Part shown: positions 46,490 to 54,609 of the stretch, in pieces | Position numbering within the stretch: the first letter of the stretch is position 1 | How the letters are laid out: every line of letters starts with the position of its first letter | Assembly (NCBI RefSeq): GCF_002797595.1 | Contig: NZ_PGFE01000007.1 | Location: 78,733 to 142,732 of the forward strand | Length of the DNA stretch: 64,000 nucleotides | Direction: 5' to 3' | Origin: Sediminihabitans luteus | GTDB taxonomy: Bacteria > Actinomycetota > Actinomycetes > Actinomycetales > Cellulomonadaceae | Notes under the pieces: generated by a model | What the model was told of the DNA's origin: nothing | The model's database searches: none | The model's input: only the letters and a program-made list of their open reading frames with translations | Translations under genes and position numbers: made by a program

Positions 46490-47635
46490 GTGAGCGGGCA
46501 GCGCCTCAAGATCGCGTTCGTGTTCGACGACTCGCTCGACGCCCCCGACGGCGTGCAGCAGTACGTGCTGATGCTCGGGCGGGCTTTCCGTGCGCTCGGG
46601 CACGAGGTGCACTACCTGGTCGGGGAGACCGCACGTACCGACATCGAGCACGTGCACCCGATGTCGAGGAACGTCGGCGTGCGGTTCAACCAGAACCGCA
46701 TGCGGATCCCGCTGCCTGCCTCGCGCCGGCGCATCCGTGAGCTGCTCGCGCGCGAGCAGTACGACGTGCTGCACGTCCAGGTGCCGTTCTCACCCATGAT
46801 GGCCGCGCGCGTGGTGCTCGCCGCGGCCCCGACGGCGACGGTCGTGGGCACCTTCCACATCGCGCCGCACTCGCGGCTCGTCGCGTTCGCGAACACCCTC
46901 CTGGGCGTGTGGACGCGGCGTGCGCTGCGTCGGTTCGACGAGATCGTCGCGGTCTCGCCGGTCGCGGCCGACTTCGCACGCGCGACGTTCCGCGTCGAGT
47001 GCCGCGTGGTGCCCAACCCTGTCGACCTCGCGCGATTCCGGGCCGCTGCGGGCGCCGAGCCGTGGCGTCGTGGTGAGGCGGGGCGCGCACGGCGCGTCGT
47101 GTTCCTCGGGCGGCTCGTCGAGCGCAAGGGCGCGGCCCAGCTGCTCGCCGCGCTCGAACGTGCCGAGCAGGCACCCGACTGGCCGCGCGTCGAGGTCGTG
47201 GTCGCCGGCGACGGGCCCCTGCGCGCGGCTCTCGAGGCGCACGCGGCACGGCTGCGCACGCCCGTCGAGTTCGTCGGGTTCGTCGACGAGGCGGTCAAGC
47301 CGGCGCTGCTCGCCGAGGCCGACGTCGCGGTGCTGCCCTCGACGGGCGGCGAGAGCTTCGGGATCGTGCTGCTCGAGGCGTGCGCTGCGGGCTCGCGCGT
47401 CGTGATCGCGGGCGACAACCCGGGCTACCGCAGCACGTTCGACGGCAACGAGGACCTCCTGGTCGACCCGGCGGACGTCGACGCGTTCGCCGCCCGGCTC
47501 GTGCGGGCCGTCACCGACGAGTCCTTCGCCGAGCGCGCGAGCGCGTGGCAGCACGCGCACGTCGAGCAGTTCGACGTCGAGCGCGTCGCCGCGCAGGTGC
47601 TCGACACGTACGCGGCGCACCGCCCCCGCCCGTGA
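46490..47635 (+). CDS. Family 4 glycosyltransferase
   Basis: A 381-residue GT-B enzyme. The N-terminal acceptor domain starts KIAFVFDDSLDAPDGVQQYV with the glycine-containing loop and FHIAPHS. The C-terminal donor domain has VVPNPVDLARF, FLGRLVERKGAAQLL and the E-x7-E motif in GGESFGIVLLEA (about 286). It resembles PimA/PimB-type mannosyltransferases acting on membrane lipids, but donor and acceptor are not provable. The GTG start at 46490 gives the best N-terminus; GGAGGGAG about 12 bases upstream may be its ribosome site. It sits alone between two tRNA-Ser genes. Confidence 0.92.
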   Translation: MSGQRLKIAFVFDDSLDAPDGVQQYVLMLGRAFRALGHEVHYLVGETARTDIEHVHPMSRNVGVRFNQNRMRIPLPASRRRIRELLAREQYDVLHVQVPFSPMMAARVVLAAAPTATVVGTFHIAPHSRLVAFANTLLGVWTRRALRRFDEIVAVSPVAADFARATFRVECRVVPNPVDLARFRAAAGAEPWRRGEAGRARRVVFLGRLVERKGAAQLLAALERAEQAPDWPRVEVVVAGDGPLRAALEAHAARLRTPVEFVGFVDEAVKPALLAEADVAVLPSTGGESFGIVLLEACAAGSRVVIAGDNPGYRSTFDGNEDLLVDPADVDAFAARLVRAVTDESFAERASAWQHAHVEQFDVERVAAQVLDTYAAHRPRP

Positions 47636-47649
47636 GGCGCGCCCGCGTT

Positions 47650-47679
47650 TTGCTCCCGGAGCCCATCGCCCGGTAGCCT
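47650..47679 (+). promoter_or_regulatory. Promoter of tRNA-Ser(GCT)
   Basis: TTGCTC and TAGCCT separated by 18 bases, 87 bases before the tRNA. A leader with a stable hairpin lies between promoter and tRNA. Confidence 0.6.
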
Positions 47680-47714
47680 GACAACGCTCACGCTGCACCA
47701 GCACGACTGCACCG

Positions 47715-47737
47715 GCGATCCGCACCCCGGATCGCCC
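47715..47737 (+). promoter_or_regulatory. Stable hairpin in the tRNA-Ser(GCT) leader
   Basis: GGCGATCCG and CGGATCGCC form a perfect 9-bp stem with the loop CACCC. It may terminate the GT4 transcript or act in precursor processing. Confidence 0.6.
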
Positions 47738-47766
47738 CCGCAACCGTGGTGGTTCCGTTCGGGCGA

Positions 47767-47855
47767 GGAGACGTCGCATAGTCAGGTCTAGTGCGCCACC
47801 CTGCTAAGGTGGTAACGGGGCAACCCGTTCGAGGGTTCAAATCCCTCCGTCTCCG
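47767..47855 (+). tRNA. serV: tRNA-Ser (anticodon GCT)
   Basis: An 89-base class II tRNA. Acceptor arms GGAGACG and CGTCTCC pair fully. The anticodon loop CTGCTAA reads AGC/AGU codons. The variable arm AACGGGGCAACCCGTT is long, and the T-loop is GGTTCAAATCC. CCA is not encoded. Confidence 0.96.
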
Positions 47856-47861
47856 CTCAGG

Positions 47862-47892
47862 AAGGTCTCGGCTGCGAAAGTCGGGGCCTTTT
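47862..47892 (+). terminator. Rho-independent terminator after tRNA-Ser(GCT)
   Basis: AAGGTCTCGGCT pairs with AGTCGGGGCCTT over 12 positions using G-U pairs, with loop GCGAA and a following TTTT run. One of few terminators here with a U-tract. Confidence 0.85.
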
Positions 47893-47955
47893 CTGCTGCC
47901 AGGGCCGGTCGCGGTCGGCGTGGCGGGGATCACCCCCGCGAGCGGCGGTCTCGGT

Positions 47956-47985
47956 TTGGGGAAGCGGCCGAACGCACGGTAGGCT
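47956..47985 (+). promoter_or_regulatory. Promoter of tRNA-Arg
   Basis: TTGGGG and TAGGCT separated by 18 bases, ending 36 bases before the tRNA 5' end. Confidence 0.65.
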
Positions 47986-48021
47986 CCTCTACGGCTCGCC
48001 GGTACAGGCAGGCCACGGAAT

Positions 48022-48094
48022 GCGCCCGTAGCTCAACGGATAGAGCATCTGACTACGGATCAGAAGGTTGGGGGTTCGAATCCCTCCGGGCGCA
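48022..48094 (+). tRNA. tRNA-Arg (anticodon ACG)
   Basis: A 73-base tRNA. Acceptor arms GCGCCCG and CGGGCGC pair fully. The D-arm GCTCAACGGATAGAGC is normal, the anticodon loop CTACGGA gives ACG (wobble A read as inosine, decoding CGN), and the T-loop is GGTTCGAATCC. CCA is not encoded. Confidence 0.96.
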
Positions 48095-48099
48095 CAGAA

Positions 48100-48139
48100 G
48101 AAGGGCCCCGATCAGCGGAAACGCGGATCGGGGCCCTTC
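48100..48139 (+). terminator. Terminator after tRNA-Arg
   Basis: Perfect 14-bp arms GAAGGGCCCCGATC and GATCGGGGCCCTTC enclose GCG-GAAA-CGC, a GNRA tetraloop. It lies 5 bases after the tRNA. Confidence 0.88.
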
Positions 48140-48257
48140 GTCGTTTCGGTGTCGGCGGCCAGGGTCACGTGACGTGCGACCCGCTCGCGCCCTGACGGCG
48201 CACCCGAACACCCCGCACTCGGCGGGCCGTGGCCGGCGCCCGGTAGCCTCACACCTT

Positions 48258-49097
48258 GTGAACCCCGAGAGCACCGCCGACGAACGCGGGGTCCTGAACC
48301 TCGGCCACCTGCTCGACGCAGCCGGGATCGACCCCGCGACGGTGCTCGCGATCCGCCACACGTCGAGGCCGGGCGGACTGCCTGCGCGCCACGTGGCGAC
48401 GCCCGCGGAAGTGTTCGACTACACCCGGTCCCAAGCGTTCTCACCGAGCTCGCCGCCCCTGTGGTTGCTGTTCTGGGCCGACGGCGGCACCAGGTCCCGC
48501 CTGCTGTGGGCGTACGAGAACCACGGTGCAATCAGTGAGCCGGATGCGATCGGTGAGCGGATGTTCGACCTGCGTCCGTCTCAAGCGCTGTCGGTGTTCA
48601 ACGACAGGCTCGTCGTTGAGTGGACGGGAGGGGCGATCAACTGGAGCCGTCGTGGTGCGGCTGCGGCGAGCTTCCCGGTCGTGGAGATCGCTGACCCCGC
48701 CGCAGTCCCGTTCCCCGGCTACGACCGTGTGCTGCTGACCTACGGCGAGATGCGCGACGTCGTCAACGATCTGCGGTACGCCGCATGGCAGACCGCCCTT
48801 GAAGCGGTCCACGGGGTCTACCTGATCTCCGACAAGCGCACCGGCAAGCAGTACGTCGGCAAGGCTGACGGCGGGCAGCGGATTCTGGGCCGGTGGAAGG
48901 ACTACGCAAGCACCGGGCACGGCGGCGACAAGGGGCTGGTCGAGATCGTCGGCGCCGACGCCACACACCGCGACGACTTCGTGTTTTCCATCCTGCGGGT
49001 CTTCGGACCCTCCACCCCGCAGGCAGAGATCCTCGAGGCGGAGTCCCATTACAAGCAGGCGCTGCTGACGCGGCACTGGGGCTACAACCACAACTGA
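48258..49097 (+). CDS. Protein with C-terminal GIY-YIG nuclease domain
   Basis: A 279-residue protein. Residues 1-180 have no motif I recognise and are rich in aromatic residues (PLWLLFWADGG, LLWAYENHG). The GIY-YIG domain follows: GVY at 186-188, YVG at 199-201, an arginine in ILGRWKDY near 212, glutamate in EILEAESHY near 261 and Asn277 or 279 at the very end. All classical catalytic positions appear filled, so DNA cleavage is possible. The GTG start lies eight bases from TAGCCT with no ribosome site. It is convergent with a second GIY-YIG gene 20 bases away, just past tRNA-Arg. Confidence 0.85.
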   Translation: MNPESTADERGVLNLGHLLDAAGIDPATVLAIRHTSRPGGLPARHVATPAEVFDYTRSQAFSPSSPPLWLLFWADGGTRSRLLWAYENHGAISEPDAIGERMFDLRPSQALSVFNDRLVVEWTGGAINWSRRGAAAASFPVVEIADPAAVPFPGYDRVLLTYGEMRDVVNDLRYAAWQTALEAVHGVYLISDKRTGKQYVGKADGGQRILGRWKDYASTGHGGDKGLVEIVGADATHRDDFVFSILRVFGPSTPQAEILEAESHYKQALLTRHWGYNHN

Positions 49098-49117
49098 CCC
49101 GAGTGACCCCGCCCCGC

Positions 49118-50113
49118 TCAGCCGCGCGGGCGCGCGGCCATCGCATCGAACACCGCACCGGCGAAGTGATGCGAATGGGCGTTGGCGCGGGCCGCGGGGC
49201 CCTTGAGCATCAGGTTCGTCGCCAGGTCTCGAGCACGCTCGGCGACGAGGGGGTTCGCCAGCAGCTCGGCCAGCCCGTCGAGGGTGGCGAAGTCCAGCCG
49301 CACCATCCGCCCCCCGATCGGGGCGTCAACGACCCGCGCGTCGTGGCGCTGGAGAAGCAGCCGCCAAGCGTGCAACGCGGCCTGGTCCCCGGAGTCGAAG
49401 GGGGAGCCATTGATGAAGCCGCTCACCAGTCCAGGATCGGCACCCTTGGGTTCCACCAGGACGAGGGTCTCGCGGTTGTTGCATGTCAGTGTCGCGACCG
49501 CCCGCCAGTCGGGGCCGCGCCTCGTGCTGGGCATGGCGCTCAACGTCCAGAACCGACTCTCGGTGGACCGCGGCCACAGCAACGTCGACGACACGTACGT
49601 GGCGACCGTCTCGCACACCTGCGGGAAGTCCCGACGCCTGCTCAGCCGTTTGAAGCCGGTGCTCGGCTCGCGTGCGGTGTCGACGTTCCGCTCGGCGGTG
49701 GCGGGTTCGCGGCTGGTGCCGTCGAGCCACGCGTGACGCGCCGCGGGTGGTACGTACAGGTCGAGGCTGGACGGGCCAGAAGGTTGCGACGTCAGCAGGA
49801 TGTTGCGCAGGTGCCCGGGCTTCTCGAACGCGCGCACGGACGCGACCTCGGCGATGGACAGCCGGCTCGCGGGCTCGTTGCGGAACGACACGGCGACGAT
49901 GTCGTGGCACTTGCCGTCGTGGCGGTGATCGGCGTACCTGCGCACGACGTCGACGGACTGGCCGATGTACGCCTGACCGTTGGCGAAGTGGAGCATGAAG
50001 ATCCCGCACCGGTCCATCTGCGCGGGCACGTGCAGGGCAAGCGACTCGGCCGGGGTCAACGCCCAGGTCCAGGTGAACGCGGAACCATCGGCGGGGCAGG
50101 CAGGGGCGGCCAC
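49118..50113 (-). CDS. Protein with N-terminal GIY-YIG nuclease domain
   Basis: About 331 residues. The GIY-YIG domain is near the N-terminus: GIF at 37-39, YIG at 49-51, Arg58/59, Glu89 in SIAEVASVRAFE and Asn104 in HLRNILL, so catalytic positions are present though GIY is GIF. The C-terminal 220 residues are unrecognised and include LVLVEPKGADPGLVSGF, which looks like a strand-acidic motif, and a helical end. The start is uncertain: GTG 50113 is chosen, TTG 50128 is possible. No ribosome site is clear. Domain order is opposite to that of the convergent neighbour, so the two are not a simple duplication. Confidence 0.75.
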   Translation of the reverse strand: MAAPACPADGSAFTWTWALTPAESLALHVPAQMDRCGIFMLHFANGQAYIGQSVDVVRRYADHRHDGKCHDIVAVSFRNEPASRLSIAEVASVRAFEKPGHLRNILLTSQPSGPSSLDLYVPPAARHAWLDGTSREPATAERNVDTAREPSTGFKRLSRRRDFPQVCETVATYVSSTLLWPRSTESRFWTLSAMPSTRRGPDWRAVATLTCNNRETLVLVEPKGADPGLVSGFINGSPFDSGDQAALHAWRLLLQRHDARVVDAPIGGRMVRLDFATLDGLAELLANPLVAERARDLATNLMLKGPAARANAHSHHFAGAVFDAMAARPRG

Positions 50114-50683
50114 CGACTGGCGGCCCAAGTGAGCTCCGCGCCTGTGGCTGGTCGGCACGGGAGTCTCGTGGCGGGCTGGTGTGTCCGGCGAACGAGAGAC
50201 GCGACAGTGGCTCCGGTGACCGGGAGCATCGGCCCAAGGGCGACCGCGATGACCTCTGCAGGCATCCGCCGACCAGTTGTCTGCGTCTCGTCGCCCTCGA
50301 CGTAGCCGGTTCAGACGCCGGCGTTGAAGACGTGCGTGCCTGCCGCGATGGCGAGCCATCGCAGCGGCGGCACCGTGCGCCTGAGAGGGCGTCCGGGCGC
50401 GGGGCAGGATTCCGGGGGCGGGACTCGCGGCGGACACGTCCCCACGCGCCCATCCGCCCAACGCACCGATCCGTACCAAGGACCGCATCACGAGATGGGG
50501 TTACGACCCGGTAACAAGTTCTCCGGAGATCGGCCCAGGGGTGACCCGCGTAACAATCGGGGTCCTTTCCGTGTGCTACCAACTCCCTACCGCAGCAGCG
50601 GTGGGTGCGCCGACCAGGCGCTCCCATGGTCACAGGCGCGCCGCACGACCCGCGGTCGACGTACCCAGACGAGAGGTGGACGG
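50114..50683. other. Intergenic region before the peptide ABC operon
   Basis: 570 bases with no supportable gene. Long open frames cross it but lack family similarity. The last 190 bases are less GC-rich and hold the GTTAC/GTAAC dyads described separately; a promoter for the ABC operon must lie here, but no pair of boxes stands out. The first 300 bases show nothing beyond the possible upstream start of the GIY-YIG gene. Confidence 0.5.
50500..50554. promoter_or_regulatory. Paired GTTAC/GTAAC dyads
   Basis: GTTAC-N6-GTAAC (50500-50515) is a perfect inverted repeat. GTGAC-N4-GTAAC (50541-50554) is a near copy. Two similar sites 40 bases apart, 130-180 bases before the peptide-binding gene, suggest a cooperative regulator. 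Confidence 0.45.
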
Positions 50684-52327
50684 ATGTCTTCCGTGTCCAA
50701 GAACAGCCGGAGGTTCGCCGCGACGGCGGCCGGCGCAGTCGCTCTCACGCTCGTGCTCACCGCGTGCGGATCGAGCGACGACGACTCGGCCGACGGCGGT
50801 TCGGCCTCCGGCGGCACGCTCACGATCGGCACGACCGACAAGGTCACGACGCTGGACCCGGCGGGCTCGTACGACAACGGCTCCTTCGCGGTGATGAACC
50901 AGGTCTACCCGTTCCTCATGAACACCCCGTACGGCAGCCCGGACGTGCAGCCCGACATCGCGGAGTCGGCGGAGTTCACCGCCCCGACCGAGTACACGGT
51001 CAAGCTCAAGGCGGGCCTCACGTGGGCCAACGGTCACGCGCTGACGTCGTCCGACGTGAAGTTCTCGTTCGACCGCATGGTCGCCATCAACGACGAGAAC
51101 GGCCCCGCCTCCCTGCTCTACAACCTGGACAGCGTCGAGGCCCCCGACGACACGACGGTCGTGTTCCACCTCAAGAGCGCGGACGACCAGGTCTTCCCGC
51201 AGATCCTCTCGAGCCCGGCGGGCCCGATCGTCGACGAGGAGGTCTTCTCGGCCGACGCGCTGACGTCGGACGCCGACATCGTCGACGGCGACGCGTTCGC
51301 CGGCCAGTACGTGATCGACAGCTACAAGCTCAACGAGCTCGTCGGCTACACGGCGAACCCCGACTACCAGGGCGTCCTGGGCGCGGCCAAGACCGAGAAG
51401 ATCAACGTCAAGTACTACGCCGAGGCGTCGAACCTCAAGCTCGACATCCAGCAGGGCAACATCGACGTCGCGTTCCGCAGCCTGTCGGCGACCGACATCG
51501 ACTCGCTGCGTGGGGACGACGGCGTGAAGGTGGTCGACGGACCGGGTGGCGAGATCCGCTACATCACGTTCAACTTCGACACCCAGCCGTTCGGCGCGAA
51601 GACCTCGGAGGCCGACCCGGCCAAGGCGCTCGCAGTGCGCCAGGCGGTCGCCGACCTGATCGACCGCGACGAGATCGCGGAGCAGGTCTACAAGGGCACG
51701 TACACCCCGCTGTACTCGTACGTCCCGGACGGCCTGACGGGCGCGACCGAGTCGCTCAAGGAGCTCTACGGCGACGGCGCCGGCGCCCCGGACGTCGAGA
51801 AGGCGAAGCAGACGCTCGCCGACGCTGGCGTCACCGCGCCGGTCACGCTCGACCTGCAGTACTCGAACGACCACTACGGTCCGTCGTCGGCCGACGAGTA
51901 CGCGCTGATCAAGGACCAGCTCGAGTCGAGCGGCCTGTTCACGGTCAACCTGCAGACCACCGAGTGGGTCCAGTACTCCAAGGACCGCACGGCCGACGTC
52001 TACCCGGCGTACCAGCTCGGCTGGTTCCCGGACTACTCCGACGCCGACAACTACCTGACGCCGTTCTTCCTCACGGAGAACTTCCTCGGGAACCACTACG
52101 ACAACGGCGCGGTGAACGACGAGATCCTCGAGCAGGCCGTCACGACCGACCCGGACGCGCGCACCGCGCTCATCGAGAAGATCCAGGACGACGTCGCCGC
52201 GGACCTCTCGACCGTCCCCTACCTCCAGGGCGCGCAGGTCGCCGTGGTCGGCAAGGACGTCACGGGCACCGAGGACACCCTCGACGCCTCGTTCAAGTTC
52301 CGCTACGGAGCGCTCGCGAAGGGCTGA
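50684..52327 (+). CDS. Peptide-type ABC transporter substrate-binding lipoprotein
   Basis: A 547-residue cluster C (family 5) binding protein. The signal peptide ends in the lipobox LTAC (Cys28). The mature protein starts GGTLTIGTTDKVTTLDPAGS, the usual opening of OppA/DppA proteins, and contains EYTVKLKAGLTWANGHALTS, the SBP_bac_5 signature. It captures di- or oligopeptides, or sometimes nickel or sugars, outside the membrane; ligand uncertain. The ATG has GAGAGG nine bases upstream. It is followed by a perfect 17-bp hairpin and then two permeases and a double ATPase. Confidence 0.94.
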   Translation: MSSVSKNSRRFAATAAGAVALTLVLTACGSSDDDSADGGSASGGTLTIGTTDKVTTLDPAGSYDNGSFAVMNQVYPFLMNTPYGSPDVQPDIAESAEFTAPTEYTVKLKAGLTWANGHALTSSDVKFSFDRMVAINDENGPASLLYNLDSVEAPDDTTVVFHLKSADDQVFPQILSSPAGPIVDEEVFSADALTSDADIVDGDAFAGQYVIDSYKLNELVGYTANPDYQGVLGAAKTEKINVKYYAEASNLKLDIQQGNIDVAFRSLSATDIDSLRGDDGVKVVDGPGGEIRYITFNFDTQPFGAKTSEADPAKALAVRQAVADLIDRDEIAEQVYKGTYTPLYSYVPDGLTGATESLKELYGDGAGAPDVEKAKQTLADAGVTAPVTLDLQYSNDHYGPSSADEYALIKDQLESSGLFTVNLQTTEWVQYSKDRTADVYPAYQLGWFPDYSDADNYLTPFFLTENFLGNHYDNGAVNDEILEQAVTTDPDARTALIEKIQDDVAADLSTVPYLQGAQVAVVGKDVTGTEDTLDASFKFRYGALAKG

Positions 52328-52339
52328 TCGCCCCGCGCC

Positions 52340-52377
52340 CTCGGGTGGCCCGCTCCGACCGGAGCGGGCCACCCGAG
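52340..52377 (+). promoter_or_regulatory. Intercistronic hairpin after the binding-protein gene
   Basis: A perfect 17-bp stem (52340-52356 with 52361-52377) and loop GACC lie 13 bases after the stop of the binding protein and 30 bases before the permease ATG. Probably a partial terminator or mRNA stabiliser. Confidence 0.85.
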
Positions 52378-52406
52378 TCCCCCCGCACCACCCCTGGACA
52401 GGACCC

Positions 52407-53519
52407 ATGAGCACTCTGACCCCGGCCGGCGTCGAGCCGTCGCCGACAGCACCGGACCCCGCCACGGGGCCCCGCCCGACCCGACGGTCCGGGGGTGGGG
52501 GAGGGTTGGGCCGGTACGTCGTGATCCGGTTCCTGCTCATCATCCCGACCGTGCTGATCCTGGTCACGACCGTCTTCTGGCTCATGCGGGCCACGGGCGA
52601 CCCGATCACGGCGGCACAGGGCGGGCGGCTGAGCCCCGAGCAGCTCCAGGAGCGCATCCACGCCGCGGGCTACGACCGTCCGATCTTCGTGCAGTACGTC
52701 GAGTACCTCGGCAACCTGCTGCACGGCGACTTCGGCACGACGATCAGCGACAACCGTCCCGTGACCGAGGTCCTGACGACGTACGGTGCGGCGACGCTCG
52801 AGCTCGCGGTCTACGCGCTGATCGTCGCGTTCGCGGTGGGCATCCCGCTCGGCCGCATCGCGGCGGCCCGGCGCGACCGGCTCCCCGACGCGGTGCTGCG
52901 CGTCTCCGCGATCCTGTCGTACGCCACGCCCGTGTTCTTCGCGGGCCTGCTGCTCAAGCTCGTGTTCTCGGTGAGCCTCGGCTGGTTCCCGGTCGCGGGC
53001 CGTGCCACGACGGGCACCGAGATCCAGCTCGAGATGCTCGACGACCCCACGGGGTTCTACCTGGTCGACGCGATCCGCACGGGCGACCCGGACGCAGTCG
53101 GCGACGTCCTCATGCACGCGGTGCTGCCCGCGGTCGCCCTGGGCCTGCTCACGGCCGGGGTGTTCCTGCGGCTCGTGCGCACCAACATGATCGGCACGCT
53201 CTCGACCGAGTACGTGACCGCGGCCCGCTCGCGGGGCGTCTCGGAGCGGCGGCTCGTGCGCAAGCACGCGTGGCGGCCCGCGCTCATCCCGATCATCACG
53301 GTCATCGGCCTGCAGATCGCGCTGCTGCTCTCTGGCGCGGTCCTGACCGAGACGACCTTCGAGTGGAAGGGCCTCGGCTTCCAGCTGGCCGAGTACCTCC
53401 AGGCCCGGGACTTCGTGGCGGTGCAGGGCATCGTCGTGCTGATCGCCGTCGTCGTCGCGGTCACGAACTTCGTCGTCGACGTGGTCGCCGCGCTCATCGA
53501 CCCGCGAGTGAGGTACTGA
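52407..53519 (+). CDS. Peptide ABC transporter permease (DppB type)
   Basis: A 370-residue permease with a 30-residue Pro/Gly-rich N-terminal arm and six transmembrane helices. The first helix, RFLLIIPTVLILVTTVFWLM, and the following region with GDPI are typical of DppB. The EAA loop is YVTAARSRGVSERRLVRKHA (about 270-290). The C-terminus VVAALIDPRVRY is the family signature. It pairs with the next permease, which starts one base after its stop. Confidence 0.95.
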   Translation: MSTLTPAGVEPSPTAPDPATGPRPTRRSGGGGGLGRYVVIRFLLIIPTVLILVTTVFWLMRATGDPITAAQGGRLSPEQLQERIHAAGYDRPIFVQYVEYLGNLLHGDFGTTISDNRPVTEVLTTYGAATLELAVYALIVAFAVGIPLGRIAAARRDRLPDAVLRVSAILSYATPVFFAGLLLKLVFSVSLGWFPVAGRATTGTEIQLEMLDDPTGFYLVDAIRTGDPDAVGDVLMHAVLPAVALGLLTAGVFLRLVRTNMIGTLSTEYVTAARSRGVSERRLVRKHAWRPALIPIITVIGLQIALLLSGAVLTETTFEWKGLGFQLAEYLQARDFVAVQGIVVLIAVVVAVTNFVVDVVAALIDPRVRY

Positions 53520-53520
53520 G

Positions 53521-54609
53521 ATGTCGTCCGCAGTCTCCGCCCCGAAGGCGTCGGCACCCCGCCGTCCGTCCCTGTGGTCCCGGCTCCCCGTCGTCCGCCA
53601 GCTGCGCCAGAGCGTCGGCCTGCAGCGCGGGATGCTCGTCGCGGGCCTGGTCGTGACCGCGGCGTTCGTGCTGACGGCGGTCTTCGCCCCGCTCCTCGCG
53701 CCCTACGGCTACAGCCAGCTCCGCGACCTCGACGGCGCGTTCGGCGCGCAGCAGTCCCCGTCGGCCGACCACCTGCTCGGTACGACGGTGGGCGGCTACG
53801 ACGTCCTGTCCCGCGTGATCTGGGGGTCGCAGACCGCGGCCCTCGTGATCGTCGTCGCGATCGTCGCGTCGATCTTCCTCGGGATCCTCATCGGCCTGGT
53901 CTCCGGGTACTTCGGCGGGTGGATCGACCGGGTCCTGGTGGTCGTGTGCGACGCGATCTACTCGTTCCCGTCGCTGCTGCTCGCGATCCTCGCGGCGATC
54001 GTCATCTCGGGCGGCCAGTCCGACCTGTGGGGCGGCATCCTGGCGGCCGCGCTGTCGATCACGGTCGTGTTCATCCCGCAGTACTTCCGGGTCGTGCGCT
54101 CCGAGGTCGTGCGCATCAAGGGCGAGGCGTTCATCGACTCGGCCCGCGTGATCGGCACCCCGCACCTGCGGATCATGGTGCGGCACGTGCTGCGCAACTC
54201 GACCCGCACGCTCCCGCTCATCGTCACGCTCAACGCCTCCGAGGCGGTGCTGACCCTCGCGGGCCTCGGGTTCCTGGGCTTCGGCATCGAGCCGACGGCG
54301 GCGGCCGAGTGGGGCTACGACCTGAACAAGGCCATCGCCGACGTCTCGTCGGGCATCTGGTGGACGGCGCTGTTCCCGGGGCTCGCGATCGTGCTGTCCG
54401 TCCTGGGCATCACGCTCGTCGGCGAGTCCCTCAACGACCTCGCGGACCCGCGCCTGCGGTCGCGTCGCCTCAGCAAGCAGGTCGCCGGCCGCGTCGAGCA
54501 GACGTCGGTCGCGGCCCCGACCGTGCCCGGCGGCGTCGTCACGGACGAGCTCACCCTGCCGGGCGAGGCCTCTCAGCTCGACACCCTCGAAGGGGAGGAC
54601 CGGTCATGA
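53521..54609 (+). CDS. Peptide ABC transporter permease (DppC type)
   Basis: A 362-residue permease with an N-terminal arm, a first helix near 40-60 and the GTTVGGYDVLSRVIWG segment characteristic of DppC, then five more helices. The EAA loop is FIDSARVIGTPHLRIMVRHV (about 203-222). A 50-residue hydrophilic tail after LNDLADPRLR is longer than usual. Its stop overlaps the ATPase gene as ATGA, so the two are co-translated. Confidence 0.95.
   Translation: MSSAVSAPKASAPRRPSLWSRLPVVRQLRQSVGLQRGMLVAGLVVTAAFVLTAVFAPLLAPYGYSQLRDLDGAFGAQQSPSADHLLGTTVGGYDVLSRVIWGSQTAALVIVVAIVASIFLGILIGLVSGYFGGWIDRVLVVVCDAIYSFPSLLLAILAAIVISGGQSDLWGGILAAALSITVVFIPQYFRVVRSEVVRIKGEAFIDSARVIGTPHLRIMVRHVLRNSTRTLPLIVTLNASEAVLTLAGLGFLGFGIEPTAAAEWGYDLNKAIADVSSGIWWTALFPGLAIVLSVLGITLVGESLNDLADPRLRSRRLSKQVAGRVEQTSVAAPTVPGGVVTDELTLPGEASQLDTLEGEDRS

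Noticed and set aside
48022..50113. Integrative element inserted at tRNA-Arg
   Set aside because: No integrase and no second copy of the tRNA 3' end found to the right; only the weaker statement of possible accessory DNA is kept.
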